Source: Mycobacterium sp. 1164985.4 (lineage in GTDB: Bacteria > Actinomycetota > Actinomycetes > Mycobacteriales > Mycobacteriaceae). From it: a stretch of DNA of 64,000 nucleotides. Shown in pieces: positions 40,756-50,090 of this stretch. The stretch is from positions 16,569 through 80,568 of the forward strand of contig NZ_LZMD01000038.1 in assembly GCF_001668575.1 (NCBI RefSeq), given 5' to 3'. The translations under genes and the position numbers were made by a program. The first letter of the stretch is position 1. The number at the start of each line of letters is the position of its first letter. Below the pieces are notes generated by a model that saw nothing but the letters and a program-made list of their open reading frames with translations, did no database searches and was not told where the DNA came from.

Positions 40756-41373
40756 TCAGCGTAGGTAGACCTGGCCCTCGTGCGGGTATCCGCCGCCCGC
40801 CGTCGCGACGTGCACGTGGTCGTAATGGTTGGCGGTGTCTCCGCCGCGGTCCGACATGACCTTCTTCGAGCCGTCCGGACGGTAGAGCGTCTGCCGCCAG
40901 ATGACGTGCTCGAGGCCGAAGCGCTCCGCATTCGCCAAGACGTACGCGACCACTTTGTCCCCCAGCTCCTTGCCCGCCGCCGAGCGGGGGTCCGGGATCA
41001 TCACGTCGATGGCCAATCCATGCGGATGCCATTTCAAGGAATCGGCACGAACGCCGCCGATGGTGAGGATCTCCGGAAACTGGGCACTCACTGCGCGCGC
41101 CGCCAAGACGGTATCGACCTGCAATCCGTTCTCGGGTGCCCGGCCTTGCGGCAACGTGGGCGGGGGAACCGGGGCGGGCGGTCGCGCGGCCATCAGGTTC
41201 ACTGCCGGTGACGGCGGCTGTGGCGCCGCGGCGACCTCGCAGCACGCTTCAGAATTACGGACCTGCGAATAGCTATCTGCGCCGACGCCAAACAAAGCGA
41301 CCGCCGTTACCACGCCCGCCACTACCGCCAAGCGCGAAGACCGCCGCATCTTGGCAAGTGAGTGTCTTCCCAT
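40756..41373 (-). CDS. Secreted protein with ARB_07466-like (M15-related) C-terminal domain
   Basis: About 205 residues run from ATG 41373 (MGRHSLAKM, a common mycobacterial start; the frame is open further upstream). One membrane helix or signal near residues 14-32 is followed by a Pro-rich linker and a C-terminal domain with WHPHGLAIDVMIP near 118, GLEHVIWRQTLYR near 155 and NHYDHVHVAT near 185. These His/Asp positions match the zinc site of M15-like peptidases in the ARB_07466 family, common in mycobacterial surface proteins. The substrate is probably peptidoglycan, but this is not shown. Confidence 0.75.
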   Translation of the reverse strand: MGRHSLAKMRRSSRLAVVAGVVTAVALFGVGADSYSQVRNSEACCEVAAAPQPPSPAVNLMAARPPAPVPPPTLPQGRAPENGLQVDTVLAARAVSAQFPEILTIGGVRADSLKWHPHGLAIDVMIPDPRSAAGKELGDKVVAYVLANAERFGLEHVIWRQTLYRPDGSKKVMSDRGGDTANHYDHVHVATAGGGYPHEGQVYLR

Positions 41374-41646
41374 CGCCGGCGGACGATACCCACCGCCCCT
41401 ATACGAAGACCAACCGCCCGCAGGCATGCCAGCATCGCACTTGTCGTCCGCGTCTACACGTTGTATTTGCTCGTCAAGCAGGTTTTTGTACAGCTGCTCG
41501 TCACCCGACAGCAAACAAATCGAGATTTTGCTCGTGGCCTTCGTCATGAACGACAGAGAATGTGACGCACGCCCAGCGGTCGTGTCGGAGCTGCGACGAC
41601 GCCACAGATTCACCGATCGTCACGCAGATCAAACATGCGACGACTA

Positions 41647-42195
41647 CTACGGCTTCCTCGCCACCACCCACGCTTCTCCGTCGCCTTCACCCGAGGCAAT
41701 GATCTCGAGTTGCGCGTACGCCGTAATCAACTCGCCCGGTTGCACGCGGAAGCGCCCGGGAGCGGCGCCGACCACGCTCAGCGCTGAGATCGCCAGCAGC
41801 CCACCAGGCACCAACCGGTCGACGATCGACCGGTCAAGCCGAGAATCGCGGAAGCGGTGACAGACCACGACGTCGACAGGCGCACCTGCCGGTAGACCTT
41901 CGTCGAGATCGACGACGTCGAACCGACACCGCTCCCCCACGCCGGCGCGGGCCGCCAGTTCCCGTGCTTGATCGATGGCCGCCGTCGAGATGTCGACACC
42001 CCAGACGTCGAGTCCGCGACGGGCAAGCCACATGCTGGCGACCCCCGGGCCGCACGCCAGATCGAGTGCCCTTCCCCGCGTGGGGAACTCGGTCTCATAG
42101 GGAGCGAACACCGCAGGGATCTCTACGGCCGCGACACCGGGCGTTGTCCGAATCCGGTAGCGCTCGTCCCAGCGGACGCGATCCCGCTCGCTCAC
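41647..42195 (-). CDS. SAM-dependent methyltransferase
   Basis: The protein has 182 residues from GTG 42195, with the opening VSERDRVRWDERYR. The SAM-binding core is classical: motif I ALDLACGPGVASMWLARRG near residue 45, the acidic WGVDIS near 68, VDLDEGLP near 97 and a motif IV/V region DVVVCHRFRD. It resembles thiopurine/tellurite-resistance-type (TehB-like) methyltransferases of class I. The substrate is not predictable. It is followed at 38 bp on the same strand by nothing else: the kinase gene lies upstream, so they may share a transcript. Confidence 0.85.
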   Translation of the reverse strand: MSERDRVRWDERYRIRTTPGVAAVEIPAVFAPYETEFPTRGRALDLACGPGVASMWLARRGLDVWGVDISTAAIDQARELAARAGVGERCRFDVVDLDEGLPAGAPVDVVVCHRFRDSRLDRSIVDRLVPGGLLAISALSVVGAAPGRFRVQPGELITAYAQLEIIASGEGDGEAWVVARKP

Positions 42196-42232
42196 GAACC
42201 ACTGCCTCTCGCGGAACTCGAAGAGTCGCCGA

Positions 42233-43573
42233 CTAAGCCGGCCCCTCCAGGTTGCCCTTGCGGACGTCCTCGCGACACTGCGCCCGCGTCTGGCCCGTTT
42301 GGCTGACGCAAACCTGCACCTGCTCCTCGATACCGGCGGGGAACACCTCGTCGGTCGGATGCGGCGTGGCCGTCGGACTCGGCACCGGGCCCTTGTAGAT
42401 CGACCAGACCTCATCGCCCGTCGCCGGCAGGCGCGAGCAGAACGCCTCCTGCCCGTTTGTCGTCACTCCCGCCGCACCGAGAGTCGCGCAGTCGGCGCCG
42501 ATCAGGACGACCGGCACATCCGGCTTCGCTTCGGCCTTCTCGGTCGACTCGTCCCATTTCGCCACGCCCAGGCCGACCGCGATCGCGACCCCGATCAGCA
42601 CCGCGACGGCTCCCGCCGCCAACAACACCCGGCGCGGCCGCCGCCGCGTCGGCGCGGCTTTCGAGTGCTTGCTGTTCTTCCTCGCCGCCACGGCCGGTGC
42701 CGTCGGATCGGTGGCACCCAAGTCCCGTGCCGCGGTGGACAATCCCTCGGCCATCGCCGCGGCGAACTCGGTGCAGGTGTCGAAGCGGTCGGCCGGCGAC
42801 TTCGACAGCGCCCGCTCGAATGCCGGGCCCAAACCCGACAACTCCGGGATGCGCTCACCGATCGCCGGCGGCTGCGCCGTGAGGTGGTTACTGATCACGA
42901 CGGCGGGATTGTCGTGCTGGAACAGCTGCTGGCCGGTGAGCAAGTGAAAAGCCGTCGCCGCCAACGCATATTGGTCGGCACCGCCATCGAGCGCCTGCCC
43001 CATCAGCTGCTCGGGAGCCGCGTACGCCACCGTGCCGACGGTCATGTCGGTGGCGGTCAAACCGGACGAGTCCTGCACCCAGCGCGCAATACCGAAGTCA
43101 GCCAACAAGGCTCGGCTGTACTTCTGGCCATCCTGCGCCAGCAGGATGTTCGACGGCTTCACATCACGGTGCAGCAGCTCCCGCTGGTGCGCGTAATCGA
43201 GCGCGTCGGCGACACCCGACACGATCCGCACCACATCGTCGGGCGGCAGGCCGGCGCCCTTGCGCTCACGCAGCACCTGGCCGGCATCGGTGCCCTCGAC
43301 GTAATCCATCGTGATCCACAGCTGCCCGTCGAACTCCCCGCGATCGTGCAGACCGACGATGTTCGGATGCCACAAGCGGGCCACCATGTCGGCCTCGCGG
43401 TTGAACCGCTCGCGGTACTCACGGTCGACGGTGAACTCAACCGGCAGGATCTTGAGCGCCTCGTAGCGCGGCAGCCGCGGATGCTGCACGAGATAGACCT
43501 CGCCCATGCCGCCTTTACCCAGCGGCCGCACCACCGTGTAGCCGGCGAAGGTGTCCCCCGCTTCTAACGCCAT
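42233..43573 (-). CDS. Transmembrane Ser/Thr protein kinase (PknF-type)
   Basis: The protein has 446 residues from ATG 43573. Residues 10-270 are a PknB-like kinase: glycine loop LGKGGMGEVYLVQHP, Lys in EALKILPVEF, catalytic loop LLHRDVKPSNILLAQ (Asp near 137), ADFGIARW and an activation loop with several Thr (SSGLTATDMTVGTVAYAAPEQL). A single membrane helix near 310-330 follows a basic RRRPRRVLLAAG. The extracellular part of about 115 residues carries four cysteines (DCATLG, FCSRLP, VCVSQTG, QCRED) that may form disulfides. The closest mycobacterial types are PknF/PknJ-like. No obvious substrate gene is adjacent. Confidence 0.93.
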   Translation of the reverse strand: MALEAGDTFAGYTVVRPLGKGGMGEVYLVQHPRLPRYEALKILPVEFTVDREYRERFNREADMVARLWHPNIVGLHDRGEFDGQLWITMDYVEGTDAGQVLRERKGAGLPPDDVVRIVSGVADALDYAHQRELLHRDVKPSNILLAQDGQKYSRALLADFGIARWVQDSSGLTATDMTVGTVAYAAPEQLMGQALDGGADQYALAATAFHLLTGQQLFQHDNPAVVISNHLTAQPPAIGERIPELSGLGPAFERALSKSPADRFDTCTEFAAAMAEGLSTAARDLGATDPTAPAVAARKNSKHSKAAPTRRRPRRVLLAAGAVAVLIGVAIAVGLGVAKWDESTEKAEAKPDVPVVLIGADCATLGAAGVTTNGQEAFCSRLPATGDEVWSIYKGPVPSPTATPHPTDEVFPAGIEEQVQVCVSQTGQTRAQCREDVRKGNLEGPA

Positions 43574-43701
43574 GGCTTCATATCCAACATGTTGTCCTCA
43601 TCGCACGATGTCGAAACTCTCGCACGGCCCCCGCCGGCCCGCTGTTGCGGGTTCGGACTGAACCGACAACCGGGCGCCGAGCAGCGCGTTAGGCTCCCGC
43701 C

Positions 43702-44163
43702 GTGGCCAACTACGTCACCGAGATCGGCCTCTTGATCATCGGGATCTTCCTGCTGTTCCGCGGGCTGCCCGGCGTTCTGCAGTTGCTCGGTGCGCTCGGA
43801 TGGCAGCGCGTCCCGGGGACCATGCTCGGCTCCGGCGTCGCGGGCTATCAGACGCAAGCCGGTGGCGGGCGCATGGGCGCCAACGTTGCGCGCTCCGTCG
43901 TCGGCTACCAATACCAAGTCGGCGGGCAGACCTTCGTCGGCCAGCGCGTAGCCTTCGGCACAGCCCTCGGCTTCGGCATGGGACTCGGCGGCATCGCCTC
44001 CGCGCAAGCCTCTCGGTATGCGCCCGGCCAGACCGTCGACGTCTGGGTCGACCCCAACAACCCGATGAACTCGGTCCTGCGCCGCAGCGCTCCTTCGTCC
44101 TTGGTGATGACGGCGCTCGGCGTCGCCGTGTTGATCGCCGCGGCGATCTCGTTGGTGAGCTGA
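43702..44163 (+). CDS. DUF3592 membrane protein
   Basis: The protein has 153 residues from GTG 43702. A first membrane helix (GLLIIGIFLLFRGLPGVLQLL) is followed by a beta-rich loop of the DUF3592 type (GWQRVPGTMLGSGVAGY, SVVGYQYQVGGQTFVGQRVAFG, YAPGQTVDVWVDPNNP) and a second C-terminal helix near residue 135. The family is poorly characterised and found in many bacteria. It precedes the amidase gene by one base and is surely cotranscribed with it. Confidence 0.8.
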   Translation: MANYVTEIGLLIIGIFLLFRGLPGVLQLLGALGWQRVPGTMLGSGVAGYQTQAGGGRMGANVARSVVGYQYQVGGQTFVGQRVAFGTALGFGMGLGGIASAQASRYAPGQTVDVWVDPNNPMNSVLRRSAPSSLVMTALGVAVLIAAAISLVS

Positions 44164-44164
44164 C

Positions 44165-44863
44165 GTGGTAGACGACCGCTTCGCACTCAGCCGTCGACGG
44201 CTCCTGCAACTCGCCGGGTTGGGGGCCGTCGCCGCCGGCTTGCCCTTGCACACCGCGAAGGCGGCCCCACCCACCCCGAGCGTCCTGTGTCGGAGCGCGT
44301 GGGGCGCCCAACCGCCGCGTCCCGGCGGCACGCCGCACACCCCCGTCCGCATGACGATTCACCACACGGCGGTGACCCTCGGCGACAACGCCAACGCGCC
44401 GGCGCGCCTGCGTCAGCATCAGCACTACCACCAAGACACCCACGGCTGGATCGACATCGCCTACCACCTCAGCGTCGACCGCAACGGCAACATCTACGAG
44501 TTGCGCAAACCCGAACTCGTCGGCGACACCGCCACGAGTTACGACCCGACCGGCCACTTCCTCGTCGTCTGCGAAGGCAACTTCGACGAAGAGGAGGTCA
44601 CCGAGGAACAGCTCAACGGCGCTGCGCGCGCATTCACCTGGGCCGCGCAACGTTTCAACATCCCGACCGACACCCTCGCCGGGCACCGCGACGCCAGCCA
44701 CGACACCTCATGTCCGGGCGCCAACCTCTACGCCCACGTCGTCGACGATGACCTCAAGAACCGCGTCGACGCGCTCCTGGCCGCAGGAACCGTCAATCTC
44801 CAGACCATTTGCGGGCCCGAGGCATCGCAGGCTGTCGAGGAGATCGAAGCGGGCATCCGCTGA
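44165..44863 (+). CDS. Tat-exported N-acetylmuramoyl-L-alanine amidase (PGRP/amidase_2 fold)
   Basis: The protein has 232 residues from GTG 44165. A twin-arginine signal (LSRRRLLQLAGLGAVAAGLP) indicates export of the folded protein. The peptidoglycan-recognition fold has zinc ligands in RMTIHHTAV near residue 67 and GHRDASHDTSCPG near 178 (His and Cys), with AYHLSVDRNGNIYELR in between. Such enzymes cut the bond between muramic acid and the stem peptide. The upstream DUF3592 gene is separated by one base. Role in cell-wall turnover is likely. Confidence 0.9.
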   Translation: MVDDRFALSRRRLLQLAGLGAVAAGLPLHTAKAAPPTPSVLCRSAWGAQPPRPGGTPHTPVRMTIHHTAVTLGDNANAPARLRQHQHYHQDTHGWIDIAYHLSVDRNGNIYELRKPELVGDTATSYDPTGHFLVVCEGNFDEEEVTEEQLNGAARAFTWAAQRFNIPTDTLAGHRDASHDTSCPGANLYAHVVDDDLKNRVDALLAAGTVNLQTICGPEASQAVEEIEAGIR

Positions 44864-45050
44864 GCCGCGTTTCGCCTGTGACGCATGAGGCCTAAGGACC
44901 CTCGCCATCGGTCAGATGCACGAATGACCCGATCCCAGCAAACGAGACCATAGGGAAACCCCGGATTCCTCCACGGAGGCATCTGCGTACCGTTTACACC
45001 AGACGAACCCCAGAAGGGGCTACGAATAGACAATTTCAAGATCAAGCATA

Positions 45051-45071
45051 GTGAACCACCCAATGGTTCAC
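45051..45071. repeat. Inverted repeat upstream of the membrane-anchored protein gene
   Basis: GTGAACCA (45051-45058) and TGGTTCAC (45064-45071) are perfect 8-bp arms with a 5-base spacer, 88 bp before the start codon at 45159. It could be an operator or a short hairpin. The surrounding gap (44864-45158, about 295 bp) shows no credible open frame. It holds A/T-richer stretches near 45025-45050 that suit a promoter. Confidence 0.5.
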
Positions 45072-45158
45072 ACCCGAAAAGCGCAGGCGCCGCCTATCCC
45101 AGCAACCTTCTGCGGGACGGACTGGCGGCAATGCCATTCGGCTCTCCGCTCGAAGGAC

Positions 45159-46268
45159 ATGACCATGGATTATCACCACCCTTACTACGGCGCGCAGCAG
45201 CCGACCGTCCCGTGGCCTGAGGACTACGCCGATCCAGAACCCAAGCAGGGCAGGCGGAATCACGCCATCACCGCCTCACTCTCCGGGGGAGTCGCGGTGC
45301 TCGTCCTGGCGGTCGGCGTTCTGCTCGGCCTCCAGCTGAAAGGCTCCGATTCCCACGACAAGGCTCCGCAGAGTCCGGCGCCGACCGTCGTCGCAAGTGC
45401 TCCGAACGCCCCGGCGCCCACGGTGCCGCGAGAACCGGTCGGCCGTTCCAGTCGACCGCCGACAGATCCCGCGCGTTTGGACCGGTCGACGTACGACTCG
45501 CTGACTGCGCGCGAGTTCGCCCTCATGGCCAAGGACCCCGACGCTTGGGCAGGCCGGAAGATCGTCGTCTACGGCGTGATAACGCAGTTCGATCCGGCGA
45601 CGGGCGCGACGACCTTCCGCGCCGATACCGGGCCCGCGCCGGTGACGAACGTCTACGGCTATGACCAGAACACCCTCATCACCGCTCATGACCCGGACAT
45701 GGTCGCCAACTTCGTCGAGAAGGACCGGGTGACGATGTACGTCGAGGTGCAAGGGGCGATGACGTACGAGGCTCGGCTCGGGTCGGCGACGGTCCCGTCA
45801 CTCATGGCCAACATCATCGAGAGCTCCAGCCGCCCCGCACCACGACCGGCCCCCGCGACGTACCCCGCCACCGTGCCTGATGTCGACACCGCAAGCGGTG
45901 ATCAACTGCGCTCGATCGCTGCGGGCGACAAGCCGATGGTGCTGGCAACCATCGTGGACACCTGGGTACCGCAATTGAGTTCCAAGCGGCTCGGATTGGT
46001 CGCTGAAGGACGCACGTGGACCCACGCGGCGATCCTGGCCGAGCACCAACGGCTCCGGCAGACGTACCCCGGTGCCCGGCTGCTGTGGTCAGGAGACTGG
46101 TCGACGTTCTCGGAGTCCAATTTCTGGGTGACGATCGCGGGGCCCACGTTTCCCACCGCCGACGGCGCCTTGGCGTGGTGCAGAAGCGCTCGATTCGACC
46201 GCGACCACTGCTTCGCGAAATTGATCAGCACCACTCACGAGGTCGAGGGCAGCACCGACTACAACTGA
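45159..46268 (+). CDS. Membrane-anchored hypothetical protein with strand-rich extracellular domain
   Basis: The protein has 369 residues from ATG 45159; an ATG two codons later is equally possible. A Pro/Tyr-rich cytoplasmic N-terminus (HHPYYGAQQPTVPWPEDYADP) precedes one membrane helix near residues 48-70. A disordered Ala/Pro linker follows and then two extracellular segments: one OB-like (WAGRKIVVYGVITQFDPATG, near 155-245), the other with WVPQLSSKRLGLVAEGRTW and SNFWVTIAGP near 290-345. The layout recalls mycobacterial secreted or membrane-bound proteins with an OB-type nucleic-acid or ligand fold, but no family is certain. Confidence 0.65.
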   Translation: MTMDYHHPYYGAQQPTVPWPEDYADPEPKQGRRNHAITASLSGGVAVLVLAVGVLLGLQLKGSDSHDKAPQSPAPTVVASAPNAPAPTVPREPVGRSSRPPTDPARLDRSTYDSLTAREFALMAKDPDAWAGRKIVVYGVITQFDPATGATTFRADTGPAPVTNVYGYDQNTLITAHDPDMVANFVEKDRVTMYVEVQGAMTYEARLGSATVPSLMANIIESSSRPAPRPAPATYPATVPDVDTASGDQLRSIAAGDKPMVLATIVDTWVPQLSSKRLGLVAEGRTWTHAAILAEHQRLRQTYPGARLLWSGDWSTFSESNFWVTIAGPTFPTADGALAWCRSARFDRDHCFAKLISTTHEVEGSTDYN

Positions 46269-46275
46269 GCCGTCC

Positions 46276-47613
46276 TCAGGCGTCGCGCACCGCCAGGACC
46301 GGCCACCGGTCGGGCACACCCTTGAGTTGATGGACGCCGCGGTCGTCGAACACGATCCGCGACCCGAGCACCAGCGGCGGGATCGCCCCCGACACCAGCA
46401 CCTCGCCGGGGCCCGCGAGGCCCATGATGCGCGCCGCGATGTGCACCGCGATGCCATGCACGTCGCCGTCGGCCATCTCGACCTCACCGGTGTGCAGGCC
46501 GGCGCGGATCGTCAGCCCGAGATCGTCCAGCGCGTCGCGGATCGCACACGAACAGTGGATCGCCCGCGCCGGGCCGTCGAACGTCGCCAACGCGCCGTCA
46601 CCGGTGAACTTCACGACCGCGCCCCGCGCACCGTTCACATGGCGCTCGACGACCCGGTCGTGCGCGGCGAGCGCGGTCGACCACGCCTCGTCGCCCAAGT
46701 GCGCTGCACGTTCAGTCGACCCGACGATGTCGGTGAACAACACCGTCGACAGCACGCGATTGGATGGAACAGTGCCGCGGCCACCGGTGAGGAACGACTC
46801 GATCTCGTCGACGACGACGTCCGCGTCCCCCGCGAACCACACGTGATCGTCGCCGTCGAACTCCACCAACCGGGCATGCGGGATCCGCTCGGCGACGTAC
46901 TGCGCATGTCCGCTTCGCACGTGGCGGTCGTCGCGGCGGTGCATCACCAGCGTGGGCGCCTGGATGCTGTCGAGGACGGGCCGTACGTCGGTGCGCACGA
47001 ACAGATCGAAGATGTCCGCGAAGTACCCAGGACCACCCGCGAGCCGTTCACCGCGCGCCATCCAGCGACGCTTCGCCAGGTCCGATTCCCAACTCGGCGT
47101 CAGATGGACGGCGTCGCCTCGCCCGACGCTCTCCTCGCACCAGCGGACGTAGTCGGTCAGGGTGGGTTCCGGCATCCCGAACGGCTGGTCGGGCGTGCGG
47201 GGGTAGTACGCGAACGGGCTCCACAGCACCAGCGACTTCACGCGCTGGGGATGGCTCGCCGCGAGCAGCATGACCGGCAGCGCCGACTCGGCCATCGCAA
47301 AGATCGAGACCCGTTCGGCCCCAACGGTATCCAACACCGCGAGCAGGCCGTCGACCCATGATTGCATGGCCGGCCGGTCGCAGATCGGCACGGCATCGGA
47401 GCTGCCGACGCCGAGCAGGTCGGTCAGGATCAGCCGGCTGAACGACGACAGCCTACGGAAGTGACCGGCGACCGTCGGCTCATCCCACAGCAGATCGATC
47501 GGGAACGTGGCGGTGGGGACCCACAGAAGGTCCGGCCCGCCGTTACCGACCACTTGATAGGCGAGGTGAACGTCGCGGTCCCGGGCGTAGACGGTTTCGG
47601 GGCTGGCCGCCAT
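46276..47613 (-). CDS. Alpha/beta-hydrolase fused to a class III adenylate/guanylate cyclase
   Basis: The protein has 445 residues from ATG 47613. Residues 1-270 are an alpha/beta-hydrolase (LAYQVVGNGGPDLLWVP, LTDLLGVGSSD, IFAMAESALPVMLLAA with Ser in the elbow, then VEFDGDDHVWF with His). Residues 280-445 are a class III cyclase: STVLFTDIVGSTERAAHLGD (metal-binding Asp), GAVVKFTGDGALATF (second Asp) and RAGLHTGEVE. In mycobacteria this hydrolase-cyclase architecture is common. The hydrolase half may act as a ligand sensor and the product is cAMP or cGMP. It converges on the membrane-anchored gene 7 bp away. Confidence 0.88.
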   Translation of the reverse strand: MAASPETVYARDRDVHLAYQVVGNGGPDLLWVPTATFPIDLLWDEPTVAGHFRRLSSFSRLILTDLLGVGSSDAVPICDRPAMQSWVDGLLAVLDTVGAERVSIFAMAESALPVMLLAASHPQRVKSLVLWSPFAYYPRTPDQPFGMPEPTLTDYVRWCEESVGRGDAVHLTPSWESDLAKRRWMARGERLAGGPGYFADIFDLFVRTDVRPVLDSIQAPTLVMHRRDDRHVRSGHAQYVAERIPHARLVEFDGDDHVWFAGDADVVVDEIESFLTGGRGTVPSNRVLSTVLFTDIVGSTERAAHLGDEAWSTALAAHDRVVERHVNGARGAVVKFTGDGALATFDGPARAIHCSCAIRDALDDLGLTIRAGLHTGEVEMADGDVHGIAVHIAARIMGLAGPGEVLVSGAIPPLVLGSRIVFDDRGVHQLKGVPDRWPVLAVRDA

Positions 47614-47784
47614 TCTCCGAGCATGCCACCGCCGAACGCAGGACGGACTCGTTCGCATGATGGTCGCCGGGCACACCCCAGAACCGTCACAGGTTTGTCT
47701 ACGGCCAGAAGTGAACCCTGAGGCCTACGGCGACGTAAATTAATTGACCGGCTCATCACGTCTCATGGGGATCGGAGGACCGCC

Positions 47785-50085
47785 CTGCTGTACCGGATCG
47801 CCCGACTGGCCCTTCGCGCGCCACACACAGTCATTGTGGTGGCGGCGCTGATGACGGTTGCGCTCGGCGTTCTCGGGGTTCCGGTCGCCAACAAGCTGTC
47901 GCCCAGCGGGTTCCAAGACCCGAACTCCGACTCGTCTCGAGCCACACAGCTGCTGACCGACAAATTTCATCACGGCGACGTGCAGCTGCTCATCACCGTC
48001 TCGTCACCCGACAGCGTAGACAGCCCCGCAGCCAGGGCCGCAGGCGTCGACATCGTCGACAACTTGAAACGCTCCCCGCACGTCGCGGATGTCACCTCGC
48101 CGTGGACCGTCCCGCCCTCGGCCGCCGCCGATCTCATCAGCAAGGACCGCAGCTCGGGTTTGATCGTCGCGGGCATCATCGGCGATGAGGCCGCCCAACA
48201 GCGGCACGCCGAAGAGCTCACCAAGGACCTCGACCGCGACGGCGTCACCGTCCGTGCAGGCGGCGTCGCGATGGTCAACTTGCAGCTCACCGCCCAATCC
48301 CAGCGCGACCTCGTGACGATGGAATCGCTGGCGATCCCGCTGAGCTTCCTCGTTCTGGTGTGGGTGTTCGGTGGCCTGCTGGCCGCTGCGCTGCCGGTCG
48401 CCGTAGGCGTCATGTCGATATTCGGCGCGCTCGCCGTGCTGCGCATCATTTCCATGGGCACCGACGTGTCGATCTTCGCGCTGAACCTCACCAGCGCGAT
48501 GGGCCTCGCCCTGGCCATCGACTACACGCTGTTGATGATCAGCCGCTACCGCGACGAGCTGGCCGAGGGCGCCGCGTTCGACGTCGCGCTGGTCCGCATG
48601 ATGACCACCGCCGGCCGCACCGTCGTGTTCTCCGCGACGACCGTCGCGCTGTCGATGGCCGTTCTCGTCTTATTCCCCATGCACTTCCTGAAGTCGTTCG
48701 CCTACGCCGGTGTGGCGACTGTCGCGTTCTGTGCGGTCGCCGCGCTTGTGGTCACCCCCGCCGCGCTGGTGTTGCTCGGCCCACGCATCGACGCGCTCGA
48801 CGTCCGCCGCCTGGCCCGCCGCCTCCTCGGTCGACCGGAACCCGAGCCGCGGCGGGTCGAGCGTCGATTCTGGTACCGGTGCGCCACATTCGTCATGCGC
48901 CGGGCCGTTCCACTCGGGTTGGCCGGCGTCGTACTCCTCGTGGTACTCGGCTTGCCGTTCTTCGGCGTGCGCCCGGGCCTGCCCGACGATCGCGTGCTCC
49001 CCACAAGCGCCTCGGCACACCAGGTCGGCGACCAGCTGCGCGAGGACTTCGCCACCAACACCGACACCGCCGTGACCATCGTGCTGCCCGATGCAGAGGG
49101 CATCAGCCCCGACGAGTTCAGCGCCTATGCCACCGCTCTGTCAGAAGTGCCTGACGTCTCAGCCGTGTCCGCGCCCACCGGCACGTTCACCGGCGGGCGG
49201 CTTATCGACCCGCCCTCGGCGCCCACCGGCCAGGCCGCAGGCAGCGCCTTCCTCACCGTCGACAGCACCGCCCCGCTGTTCTCCGACGCCTCCGAAACCC
49301 AACTCGATCGCCTCGACGCAGTGCCGGCACCCGACGGCCGCGACGCGCTGTTGACCGGCACCGCCGCCTCCAACAGCGACAGCGTCGACGCCATCACCGC
49401 CCGGCTGCCGCTCGTCCTGAGCCTCATCGCCGTCATCATGCTGGCGTTGCTCTTCCTGTTGACCGGCAGCGTCGTCGTGCCACTCAAAGCGCTTGTGCTG
49501 AACATCCTTTCGCTTACGGCCGCCTTCGGCGCGATGGTGTGGATCTTCCAGGACGGCCACCTGGGCGCGCTCGGCACCACGCCGAGCGGCACGTTGGTGG
49601 CCAACGTGCCGGTGTTGCTCTTCTGCATCGCGTTCGGCCTGTCGATGGACTACGAGGTCTTCCTCGTTTCGCGGATCCGCGAGTACTGGCTGCGCTCGGA
49701 CATGACACGAGCCGACGGTGCCGCCCTCGCCGCTCGCGTACGAAACGACGCGAGCGTCGCGCTCGGCATCGCCCACACCGGACGGGTCATCACCGCCGCC
49801 GCGCTCATCATGTCGATATCGTTCGCAGCGCTGATCGCGGCCAACGTGTCGGTGCTGAAGCTTTTCGGCCTCGGGTTGGCACTGGCCGTCCTGGTCGACG
49901 CGACGCTGGTGCGAATGGTGCTGGTGCCCGCCTTCATGCACCTGATGGGCAGATGGAACTGGTGGGCACCCAACTGGCTTGCCGCGCTGCACCGCCACCT
50001 CGGCCTCAGCGAAAACCCAGAAGCCCCCGCCGAACCCGCGACATCGTTGAACCCGCAACCCTCCGCATCCGTGCCTAGAGAGTGA
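47785..50085 (+). CDS. MmpL/RND-family lipid transporter, probable CTG start
   Basis: About 766 residues. The gene continues upstream of the first GTG (47833) with a good N-terminus (LLYRIARLALRAPHTVIVV), and the only codon with proper spacing to the GGAGG at 47774-47778 is CTG 47785. Twelve membrane helices are seen in two six-helix halves, each with a porter domain. RND/MMPL hallmarks are GLALAIDYTLLMISRYRDE near residue 235 and AFGLSMDYEVFLVSRIREY near 615. Such transporters export lipids or quinone-like compounds. It overlaps or abuts the type III PKS gene, suggesting that it moves the product of that pathway. Confidence 0.88.
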   Translation: MLYRIARLALRAPHTVIVVAALMTVALGVLGVPVANKLSPSGFQDPNSDSSRATQLLTDKFHHGDVQLLITVSSPDSVDSPAARAAGVDIVDNLKRSPHVADVTSPWTVPPSAAADLISKDRSSGLIVAGIIGDEAAQQRHAEELTKDLDRDGVTVRAGGVAMVNLQLTAQSQRDLVTMESLAIPLSFLVLVWVFGGLLAAALPVAVGVMSIFGALAVLRIISMGTDVSIFALNLTSAMGLALAIDYTLLMISRYRDELAEGAAFDVALVRMMTTAGRTVVFSATTVALSMAVLVLFPMHFLKSFAYAGVATVAFCAVAALVVTPAALVLLGPRIDALDVRRLARRLLGRPEPEPRRVERRFWYRCATFVMRRAVPLGLAGVVLLVVLGLPFFGVRPGLPDDRVLPTSASAHQVGDQLREDFATNTDTAVTIVLPDAEGISPDEFSAYATALSEVPDVSAVSAPTGTFTGGRLIDPPSAPTGQAAGSAFLTVDSTAPLFSDASETQLDRLDAVPAPDGRDALLTGTAASNSDSVDAITARLPLVLSLIAVIMLALLFLLTGSVVVPLKALVLNILSLTAAFGAMVWIFQDGHLGALGTTPSGTLVANVPVLLFCIAFGLSMDYEVFLVSRIREYWLRSDMTRADGAALAARVRNDASVALGIAHTGRVITAAALIMSISFAALIAANVSVLKLFGLGLALAVLVDATLVRMVLVPAFMHLMGRWNWWAPNWLAALHRHLGLSENPEAPAEPATSLNPQPSASVPRE

Positions 50086-50090
50086 GCACC

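Noticed and set aside
42299..43567. Long plus-strand frame opposite the kinase
   Set aside because: It is the antisense shadow of the Ser/Thr kinase gene, whose catalytic motifs are intact on the minus strand.
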